Positions 1 to 5,024 of a stretch of 5,024 nucleotides of DNA are shown piece by piece. The position numbers and the translations under genes were made by a program. The notes under the pieces were generated by a model, which ran no database searches, was not told the DNA's origin, and saw only the letters and a list, made by a program, of their open reading frames with translations. This DNA is from Actinomycetota bacterium (GTDB taxonomy: Bacteria > Actinomycetota > Thermoleophilia > Solirubrobacterales > Solirubrobacteraceae): positions 1 to 5,024 of the forward strand of contig JAHWJM010000227.1 of the NCBI GenBank assembly GCA_019348435.1, given 5' to 3'. Position 1 is the stretch's first letter. Every line of letters begins with the position of its first letter.

Positions 1-685
1 AGCCGGCCACCTTGGGGTGGGCCCGGGTCATGCGGCTCAGGAGCGAGGACTTGCCGGCATTGGGCAGGCCGACCAGCCCGACGTCGGCCAGCAGCTTGAG
101 GCGCAGCGTCACCTCGGCCTGTTCTCCGGGCAGGCCCCGCTCGGCGAAGCGCGGGGACTGGTGCGTCGGACCGGCGAAGCGCTTGTTGCCCCGTCCGCCC
201 GCGCCGCCGCGGGCGACGACCACGCGCTGCCCCGGTGTGATGAGGTCGTGCATCGTGCCGTCGGCCAGGGTGACCTGGGTGCCGGGTGGCACGCGGACCA
301 GAAGGTCGTCCCCGTCGGCGCCATGGCGCAGCGAGCCCTGCCCGTGGCCGCCGCGAGGGGCCTTGAAGTGGGCGCGGCGCTTGAAGGCCTGCAGATCGCG
401 GAGGGAGTCGTCGCAGCGGACGACCACGTCGCCGCCGCGGCCTCCGTCGCCGAGACCCGCGCTCAAGACGAGCGCCGCCACGGCCGCCACGACGGCGGCG
501 GGATCGCGGACGTCGGTGGGGGGCGCCACCGCATCCGGGATGGCGAGGTCGTCGCCGCTGCGCGAGCCCAGCCCGAGCGCGACGCCGGCGCCGGCGAGCC
601 GGCGCGCGACCGCGGCGCCGATGCCGCGGCTGGCGCCCGTGACGAGCGCGACCTTCCCCGCGAGGCCCTCCGTGGCCTCGGTCAT
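1..685 (-). CDS. Chimeric frame: SDR dehydrogenase N-terminus joined in frame to Obg GTPase, 3' end missing
   Basis: The ATG at 685 overlaps the permease stop (ATGA), with only a weak ribosome site. Residues 1-73 are the start of a short-chain dehydrogenase: KVALVTGASRGIG (11-23) holds the TGxxxGxG dinucleotide-binding motif, and DVRD (58-61) is the usual adenine-pocket region. The NNAG, Ser and YxxxK catalytic motifs never appear. From about residue 78 the protein is Obg: GDGGRGGDVVVRCDDSLRDL (79-98), FKRRAHFKAPRGGHGQGSLR (101-120), VPPGTQ (132-137), GGRGNKRF (163-170), and the G1 loop GLPNAGKSS (206-214), after which the window ends. Obg is a ribosome-associated GTPase; its first 35-40 residues, part of the glycine-rich N-terminal fold, are missing. 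Neither half should fold normally. The SDR start fits a sugar dehydrogenase in the xylose-type operon, while obg normally lies with rplU-rpmA. I read this as an assembly chimera or a deletion rather than a designed fusion. An automated annotation would probably name it Obg. Confidence 0.8.
   Translation of the reverse strand, partial: MTEATEGLAGKVALVTGASRGIGAAVARRLAGAGVALGLGSRSGDDLAIPDAVAPPTDVRDPAAVVAAVAALVLSAGLGDGGRGGDVVVRCDDSLRDLQAFKRRAHFKAPRGGHGQGSLRHGADGDDLLVRVPPGTQVTLADGTMHDLITPGQRVVVARGGAGGRGNKRFAGPTHQSPRFAERGLPGEQAEVTLRLKLLADVGLVGLPNAGKSSLLSRMTRAHPKVAG
440..470 (-). other. Junction between SDR-like and Obg-like coding sequence
   Basis: SDR resemblance ends near residues 70-73 (AVAALV) and Obg resemblance begins near residues 79-81 (GDGG), leaving about six residues (LSAGLG) that I cannot assign to either. 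The frame is continuous across the join on the minus strand. No insertion-sequence end or long repeat is visible at the join, only short GC-rich sequence. Confidence 0.7.
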
Positions 686-1914
686 GCTCTGCCCGATTGC
701 GCGCGGCCGCGGCGCGAGAACGAGTCGACGGCGACGGCTAGCAGCAGCACGAGGCCGGTGACGACGAACTTCGTCCCCGAGCTCAGGCCGAGCAGCCCGA
801 GGCCGTTGTCGATGCTCGCGATCACGAGCGCGCCCAGCAGCGCCGCCTTGATGTGGCCGCGCCCGCCGAACAGGCTCGTGCCGCCGATCACGGCGGCCGC
901 GATCGAGTACAGCAGGATCGCGCCGCCGCCCGCGTTGGTGTCGACCGAGCGCAGGCGCGAGGCGAGCACGATCCCGCCGACCGCCGCCATCAGCGAGGCG
1001 ATCGCAAAGCAGATGATCTTGATCCGGTCGACGTCGATGCCGGCCCGCCGCGCCGCCTCGGCGTTGCCACCGACGGCGTAGACGTGGCGGCCGAAGCGCG
1101 TGCGCCGCAGCACGTAGGTCCAGAACACGAGCAGCACGCCGACGAGCACGGCGACATACGGCAGCCCGCGGTCCTGGTTGACGATGTAGACGACGCACGC
1201 CAGCGCGACGAAGAGGCCCACGACGCGCAGCCCGACGATCAGCAGCGGGTCGTTCGACAGCCCCGCCGCGGCACGCTTGCGCAGGCCCCAGAGCTGACCG
1301 CCGGCGTAGGCGCCGACGGCCAGCAGCATGAGCACCCACGCGGCGGTCTCGCCGACGAAGTCGTTCGCGAAGCCGATCACGAAGGCGTCCTGCAGCACGA
1401 CGGTGCCGCGACTGCCGATCAGCAGCAGCACGACCCCGTTCCAGGCCAGCAGCCCGGCCAGCGTCACGACGAAGGAGGGGATGCCGATCTTCGTGATGAT
1501 CAGCCCGTGCAGCGTGCCGATCAGCACGCCCGAGCCGAGCGCCGCGGCGATCGCCACGGCCGTCGGCACCGACGAGCCGTCGGGCAGCAGCAGCAGCGCC
1601 GTCAGCACGCCGGCGACGCCGCTGACGTAGCCGACCGAGAGGTCGATCTCGCCCAGCAGCAAGACGAAGACGATGCCCATCGCGACGAGCGCGAAGGCGG
1701 CCCCCTGGACCATGAGGTTCACGAAGTTGCCGGCCGTCAGGAAGCGGTCGTTCTGGACCTGGAAGACGACGGCGATGACGAGCAGGCCGAGGATGATCGG
1801 CAGGCTGCCGAGCTCTCCGCCGCGCACGTTCTCCGCCCAGCGCTTGGCGTACGCGCCGAGCGTCGCCGTCCGTGCCGCCGCGGGCGTCGGGAGGGGAGGG
1901 GTGATCGCGCTCAC
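682..1914 (-). CDS. xylH: XylH-like sugar ABC transporter permease
   Basis: Integral membrane channel of the importer, in the BPD_transp_2 family (ribose/xylose type). It has 410 residues, close to E. coli XylH at about 390. A cytoplasmic N-terminal tail (1-35) precedes repeated hydrophobic segments, roughly at 37-53, 66-88, 95-110, 118-140, 146-167, 190-206, 224-245, 250-268, 300-318, 333-349, 355-370 and 382-397; the exact number of spanning helices is uncertain. Family landmarks are GEIDLSVG (88-95), FGRHVYAVGGNAEAARRAGI (274-293), which is the cytoplasmic loop that contacts the ATPase, and GGTSLFGGRG (344-353). The GTG start overlaps the ATPase stop (GTGA) and has a good ribosome site. 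The stop overlaps the ATG of the next gene. The last few codons (CAA, AGA, GCA) are unusually AT-ending compared with the rest of this GC3-rich gene. The substrate is inferred from the XylF-like partner. Confidence 0.92.
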   Translation of the reverse strand: MSAITPPLPTPAAARTATLGAYAKRWAENVRGGELGSLPIILGLLVIAVVFQVQNDRFLTAGNFVNLMVQGAAFALVAMGIVFVLLLGEIDLSVGYVSGVAGVLTALLLLPDGSSVPTAVAIAAALGSGVLIGTLHGLIITKIGIPSFVVTLAGLLAWNGVVLLLIGSRGTVVLQDAFVIGFANDFVGETAAWVLMLLAVGAYAGGQLWGLRKRAAAGLSNDPLLIVGLRVVGLFVALACVVYIVNQDRGLPYVAVLVGVLLVFWTYVLRRTRFGRHVYAVGGNAEAARRAGIDVDRIKIICFAIASLMAAVGGIVLASRLRSVDTNAGGGAILLYSIAAAVIGGTSLFGGRGHIKAALLGALVIASIDNGLGLLGLSSGTKFVVTGLVLLLAVAVDSFSRRGRAQSGRA

Positions 1915-2729
1915 TGGACCTCCGCCTCCTCGATGCCGGGAACCGTCGAGAGCTTGCCCGCCGTGATCGCCTCGACGACCTCGCGCTGGTTGGTGTCCTT
2001 CGTGTCGAAGCGCGCCACGTCCTGGCCGAGGCGCAGGACCGTGATGCGATCGGCGACCTCGAAGATGTCGTGCAGGTTGTGCGAAACGAGCATCACCGCG
2101 AGGCCCTGGTCGGCGAGCCGCCTGACGAGGTCGAGCACCTGCCGCGTCTGCGCGACCCCGAGCGCCGCCGTCGGCTCGTCGAGGATCACCAGGCGCGAGT
2201 TCCACATGACGGCCTTGGCGACCGCGATCGACTGGCGCTGGCCGCCCGACAGGCCCGCGACCGTCTGGCGCACCGAGCGGATCGTCGTAACCGACAGCGA
2301 GCTGAGCGTCTCCTTGCAGCGGCGCTCCATCTTCGTCTCGTCGAGCGCGCGGAAGCGCGTGATCTCCTCGCGGCCGAGGTACATGTTCTGCACGACGTCG
2401 AGGTTGTCGGCGAGCGCCAGGTCCTGGTAGACGATCTCGATGCCGAGCGCCGCCGCGTCCTTCGGGCCGTGGATCTGGACGGGCCTGCCCTCCCACAGGA
2501 TCTCGCCGCTGTCGATCGGATAGATGCCGGCGATGCACTTGATCGTCACGGACTTGCCCGCGCCGTTGTCGCCGACGAGGGCCGTGACCTCACCCGGACG
2601 GACCTCGAAGTTCACCTCGTGGAGCGCCTGCACGGCGCCGAAGCGCTTGGAGACTGCCTTGAGCTCCAGGATCGGCACCGCGCCGGGGGACCGCTCGCGC
2701 GCTCCCCCGACGCCGGTGGTCACGGTCAT
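1911..2729 (-). CDS. xylG: Sugar ABC transporter ATP-binding protein, single domain (XylG/FrcA-like)
   Basis: Cytoplasmic ATPase that powers the importer. It has 272 residues and one complete nucleotide-binding domain: Walker A GDNGAGKS (53-60), Q-loop Gln102 in VYQD, signature LSGGQ (160-164), Walker B LVILDE (180-185) and switch His217 in VSHN. E. coli XylG and most ribose/arabinose-type ATPases are about 500 residues with two fused domains. This protein is the half-length type seen in fructose importer FrcA and in many actinobacteria, so two copies would pair in the complex. No second domain follows; the stop overlaps the permease start. The start is the ATG overlapping the lipoprotein stop (ATGA). 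Its ribosome site is weak, an AAGG about 13 bases upstream, so translation probably depends on coupling. The residue after the Walker A Ser is Val where Thr is common; this should not abolish function. The name xylG follows the xylose-type neighbours and the family, not the length. Confidence 0.9.
   Translation of the reverse strand: MTVTTGVGGARERSPGAVPILELKAVSKRFGAVQALHEVNFEVRPGEVTALVGDNGAGKSVTIKCIAGIYPIDSGEILWEGRPVQIHGPKDAAALGIEIVYQDLALADNLDVVQNMYLGREEITRFRALDETKMERRCKETLSSLSVTTIRSVRQTVAGLSGGQRQSIAVAKAVMWNSRLVILDEPTAALGVAQTRQVLDLVRRLADQGLAVMLVSHNLHDIFEVADRITVLRLGQDVARFDTKDTNQREVVEAITAGKLSTVPGIEEAEVQ
1925..1931 (-). promoter_or_regulatory. Shine-Dalgarno site of the permease gene
   Basis: The sequence GAGGAGG lies 10 bases before the GTG start at 1914-1912, and a second GGAGG (1923-1919) lies 4 bases before it. 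Both fall inside the last codons of the ATPase gene. The site supports the GTG in the GTGA overlap as the permease start, rather than any codon further upstream in this long open frame. Confidence 0.65.
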
Positions 2730-3853
2730 GACAGGCCGACCGCCTTGCACTTGCTCGCGAGCTTGCCCGCGCAGATCTCCTCCTGCTTGGGGAAGTCCGG
2801 CTCGCCGACGTACTCCTTGATGTTCTCCTTCGTGACGGCCACCGGCTTGAGCAGCACGGACGGCACGTCGCGGCTCTCGTTGTTGACCGAGCCGGTGACG
2901 CCGGTCGGCTCCTGGCCCTTGGCGAGCGCGATCGCCAGCGCGGCGGCCGCGTCGGCCTCCTTCTTGATCGCCTTGTAGACGGTCATGCACTGGTCGCCGT
3001 TGACGATGTTCTGGATGCCCTGCAGCGTCGCGTCCTGGCCGGTGACCGGGATCTGCTTGAGCTTGCGCTGCTTGAGCGCGGAGATCGCGGCGTTGGCGAG
3101 GCCGTCGTTGGCGGCCAGCACGCCGTCGATGTCGTTGCGCGCCTTCTGCAGCATCTGCTCGAAGATCGTCAGCGCCTTCTGGTTGTCCCAGTCGGGCACG
3201 GACTGGTCGGCGACCTCGGTCCACTCGCCGGACTCGAACTTCGGGTTGATGACCGAGTCGTAGCCCTTCTTGAACAGCGTCGCGTTGTTGTCGGTCGGCG
3301 AGCCGTTGAGCACGGCGACGGCCGGCTTCGTCGTCCCCTCGAGGCAGTCGACGAGGCCCTGGCCCTGCAGGCGGCCGACCTCTTCGTTGTCGAAGGAGAC
3401 GTAGTAGTCCGAGTCGCCGTTCAGCGTGAGGCGGTCGTAGTCGATGACCTTGACGCCCTGCGACTTGGCGTTGGCGGCGATCGCCGCGCCGCTGCCGGAG
3501 TCGAGGTTGACGAGCAGCAGCACCTTGGCGCCGTTCGTGATCGCCTGCTCGGCCTGCTGCTGCTGGGTGGACTTGTCGCCCTCGGCGTTCTGGATCTCGG
3601 CCTCCACGCCGGCCTTCTCGAAGGCGGCCTTCAGGAAGGGCCGGTCGACGGTCTCCCAGCGCACCGAGGACTTCGAGTCCGGCAGCAGCACGGCGACCTT
3701 GCCCGCCTTGCCGTCGCCCGAAGTCGTCGACGCGCTACCGCCGGCGTCGTCGTTGTCGTCGCCGCAGCCGGCGACGAAGAGCGCCAGCGCCGCGGCACCG
3801 GCCACCATCGTCCGCGGCATCGCGCGACGGCGTGTTCCTCGCATGACCATCAT
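2726..3853 (-). CDS. xylF: XylF-like D-xylose-type sugar ABC transporter substrate-binding lipoprotein
   Basis: Extracytoplasmic receptor that captures a pentose-type sugar and delivers it to the permease. It has 375 residues. The N-terminus is Arg-rich, then comes a hydrophobic segment (16-28) and a lipobox VAGC with the lipidated Cys30, followed by a polar Asp/Ser/Gly linker (31-50). The periplasmic-binding fold (peripla_BP_4 type) starts at KVAVLLPDS (52-60). Segments I recognise as shared with E. coli XylF are RW (65-66), YDR (139-141), SFDNE (153-157), SPTDNNA (185-191), a Trp at 222, ND (249-250), GQDA (272-275) and TVYK (291-294). The match runs along the whole length, so the xylose-binding family is a strong call, although the exact sugar needs testing. 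The start is the ATG that overlaps the ROK stop by four bases, and the stop overlaps the ATPase start in the same way. Four further Cys (170, 289, 361, 369) are absent from E. coli XylF as I remember it and might form disulfides. Upstream extension of this frame through the ROK gene is only a lack of stops. Confidence 0.9.
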   Translation of the reverse strand: MMVMRGTRRRAMPRTMVAGAAALALFVAGCGDDNDDAGGSASTTSGDGKAGKVAVLLPDSKSSVRWETVDRPFLKAAFEKAGVEAEIQNAEGDKSTQQQQAEQAITNGAKVLLLVNLDSGSGAAIAANAKSQGVKVIDYDRLTLNGDSDYYVSFDNEEVGRLQGQGLVDCLEGTTKPAVAVLNGSPTDNNATLFKKGYDSVINPKFESGEWTEVADQSVPDWDNQKALTIFEQMLQKARNDIDGVLAANDGLANAAISALKQRKLKQIPVTGQDATLQGIQNIVNGDQCMTVYKAIKKEADAAAALAIALAKGQEPTGVTGSVNNESRDVPSVLLKPVAVTKENIKEYVGEPDFPKQEEICAGKLASKCKAVGLS

Positions 3854-5024
3854 CTGACTGCCTTTCCTCTGTGTGGTCCGTTGACCGGGGTGGACGCCGC
3901 CGCAGCTGCGACGTCGGACTGCCGTGCTGCGAGCTCGAGCGCGCCGAGCACCTCGGCGCGGTCGCCCAGCACGCCGCGGGTGATGCGAACCTCCTCGGCC
4001 GCCGAGGGGATGGCGTACCGGTGGACCGCTTCCCGAAGTGGATCGAGCAGGACGTCGCCGGCGGCGCTCAGCTTGCCGCCGACGATCACGAGCTCGGGGT
4101 TGAAGGCGTTGACGATGGCCGCGACCGAGCGGCCGAGCACGCGCCCGGCGTCGGCGATCGCCCGGCGCGCGCCGGAGTCGCCCTCGTCGACGAGCGCGAT
4201 GACCTCGTCGAGCGTGAGGTCGTCGCCGTGGCTGGGGCGCAGCAGGTCGATGATCGCGCGGCCGCCGGCCATCATCTCCAGGCAGCCGCGGTTGCCGCAG
4301 CGGCAGATCGGGCCGGTCTCGTCGACGAGCACGTGGCCGAGCTCCCCGGCCGTGCCGCCCGTCCCGCGGTAGAGGTCGCCGCCGAGGATCAGGCCCGCGC
4401 CGACGCCGCCCGAGACCATCATGTAGATCGCGTCGCGGGCGCCGATCCCGGCGCCGAGCGCGACCTCCGCGAGCGCGCCGAGGTTCGCGTCGTTGTCGAC
4501 GCTGACCGGCACGTCCAGGCGCCGGCGCAGCTCCTCCGCCGCGGCGACCCCGACCCAGCCGGGCAGGATCGCCGAGGAGCCGATCACGCCGTCCGCCTGG
4601 TCGATGGGGCCCGGCAGGCCCAGCCCGGCGCCGATCAGGCGCGAGCGATCGACGTCGGCCTCGCCGAGCACCTCCTCGATCAGCTCGAGTGCCACGTCGA
4701 GGCCCTCGTGGGCGGCGTGGTCGGTGTCGAGCGGGACCGCGCGCTCCGCCAGGATCGTCGACGAGAGATCCGCCACCGCCACGCGCAGGTGGCTGTGGCC
4801 GAAGTCGACGCCGAGGGCGGCCCCGGCGGAGGCGTCGAACGACAGCAGGATCGGCGGGCGCCCGCCGTGCTCGCCGTGCGCCGCGCCGTGCTCCTCGTGC
4901 TCGACGAGCAGGCCGTCGGACTGCAGCTCGGAGACGAGGCTCGACACGGTCGAGCGCGAGCGCGTGCACGGGACCCACTGGTGGCCGACGGGGCTGCCGG
5001 TCGCGCTCGCGACGCTCGGGGGAG
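3850..5024 (-). CDS. ROK-family sugar-responsive transcriptional regulator (XylR/NagC type), 5' end missing
   Basis: Predicted cytoplasmic repressor with an N-terminal winged helix-turn-helix and a ROK sugar-kinase-like sensor domain. The frame is open to the right edge, so the true start is outside; residues here count from an internal GTG at 4947. Seen: the recognition helix and wing (STVSSLVSEL), the nucleotide-fold start GVDFGHSHLRVAVAD (46-60), GLGLPGPID (108-116), DNDAN (151-155), the sugar-binding GELGH (201-205), and the zinc motif with His205, Cys215, Cys217 and Cys222 followed by Glu224. In the family, the HTH binds operators and a sugar ligand releases it; in glucokinases the Asp of DNDAN is catalytic, but here a regulator is more likely because an HTH precedes the domain. 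Starting at GTG 4947 would cut the HTH in half, so that codon is not the real start. Oddities are a His-rich wing (17-27) and extra residues in the HTH turn. The stop overlaps the next gene by four bases, so it is probably cotranscribed with the importer it controls. The ligand is inferred from the neighbours to be xylose or a similar sugar. Confidence 0.9.
   Translation of the reverse strand, partial: PPSVASATGSPVGHQWVPCTRSRSTVSSLVSELQSDGLLVEHEEHGAAHGEHGGRPPILLSFDASAGAALGVDFGHSHLRVAVADLSSTILAERAVPLDTDHAAHEGLDVALELIEEVLGEADVDRSRLIGAGLGLPGPIDQADGVIGSSAILPGWVGVAAAEELRRRLDVPVSVDNDANLGALAEVALGAGIGARDAIYMMVSGGVGAGLILGGDLYRGTGGTAGELGHVLVDETGPICRCGNRGCLEMMAGGRAIIDLLRPSHGDDLTLDEVIALVDEGDSGARRAIADAGRVLGRSVAAIVNAFNPELVIVGGKLSAAGDVLLDPLREAVHRYAIPSAAEEVRITRGVLGDRAEVLGALELAARQSDVAAAAASTPVNGPHRGKAVR
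3861..3870 (-). promoter_or_regulatory. Shine-Dalgarno site of the sugar-binding lipoprotein gene
   Basis: The purine run AGAGGAAAGG lies inside the last codons of the ROK gene. Its AAGG end is 7 bases from the ATG at 3853-3851, a near-ideal spacing, and 10 bases from a second ATG at 3850. This supports a start at the ATGA overlap rather than at the later ATG at 3844. It is one of the two good ribosome sites in the operon, fitting the need for abundant binding protein. Confidence 0.7.
4960..4995 (-). other. Apparent in-frame insertion in the helix-turn-helix turn of the ROK regulator
   Basis: Reading the regulator frame upstream of 4947 gives SVASATG, then SPVGHQWVPCTR, then SRSTVSSLV. Regulators of this family normally read much like ATG-LSRSTVSSLV, with the turn directly joining the two helices. 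The flanks match the family pattern but about 11 extra residues (33 bases) sit between them. This may be a real insertion, a sequencing or assembly error near the contig end, or a chance resemblance of the upstream flank beyond a join at about 4960. The family pattern is from memory, not from an alignment. Confidence 0.4.

Noticed and set aside
17..2430. Long plus-strand open frames of 354 residues (17-1081) and 525 residues (853-2430)
   Set aside because: They lie opposite clear minus-strand genes, have low-complexity Arg/Ala/Asp-rich products with no recognisable domain, and arise because stop codons are rare in GC-rich DNA.
1915..3224. Upstream extensions of the permease frame (to 2538) and the ATPase frame (to 3224)
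   Set aside because: The added sequence is a low-complexity shadow of the neighbouring genes. Domain starts and the overlapping start codons place the real starts at 1914 and 2729.
4945..4947. GTG at 4947 as the true start of the ROK gene
   Set aside because: It falls inside the recognition helix, and the frame with HTH-like sequence continues upstream to the window edge, so the gene is partial.
3854..4978. Upstream extension of the lipoprotein frame into a 750-residue protein
   Set aside because: The extension is an Arg/Gly-rich shadow of the ROK gene. The lipoprotein signal peptide begins at 3853 with a good ribosome site.
4975..4984. Small palindrome CCACCAGTGG as an operator
   Set aside because: Only four-base arms with a two-base centre, within coding sequence. 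Such short inverted repeats are expected by chance in GC-rich DNA.
1..5024. Promoters, terminators, riboswitches, tRNA genes, CRISPR or insertion sequences
   Set aside because: Coding sequence is continuous with overlapping genes. I saw no intergenic space, no repeat array, no transposase and no terminator-like hairpin with a T tract.

Overview
This 5,024-base window is very GC-rich and codes almost without a gap on the minus strand, so genes read from right to left. Codon third positions are nearly all G or C. The single-domain sugar-importer ATPase, the lipoprotein-type binding protein and the actinobacterial style of the ROK regulator fit a high-GC actinomycete. A Thermoleophilia/Solirubrobacterales-like organism is my guess from the general look of the proteins, but it cannot be proven from this window. 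The sequence starts and ends inside genes and may be a whole short contig.

Layout in transcription order: (1) a ROK-family sugar-responsive repressor, 5' end off the right edge (5024..3850); (2) a XylF-like D-xylose-type substrate-binding lipoprotein (3853..2726); (3) a single-domain sugar-importer ATPase (2729..1911); (4) a XylH-like membrane permease (1914..682); (5) a reading frame that begins as a short-chain dehydrogenase/reductase (SDR) and changes in frame, at about position 440-470, into the GTPase Obg, then runs off the left edge (685..1). All four gene junctions are 4-base stop/start overlaps (ATGA, ATGA, GTGA, ATGA). This indicates one tightly coupled transcript. There is no intergenic space and no promoter, terminator, RNA gene, mobile element or CRISPR inside the window.

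Together the genes form a sugar uptake unit of the xylose type. The lipoprotein captures the sugar outside the membrane, the permease and ATPase import it, and the ROK protein probably senses the sugar or a derivative and controls the operon. The SDR start at the fifth position suggests that a sugar dehydrogenase originally followed the importer.

The two edges are the odd parts. On the left, neither the SDR nor Obg is complete at the point where they join, and third-position codon use changes there, so an assembly chimera or a deletion is more likely than a working fusion. On the right, the helix-turn-helix of the ROK regulator carries about 11 extra residues in its turn. No convincing new system is visible; the core is a well-formed but conventional sugar ABC transporter operon.
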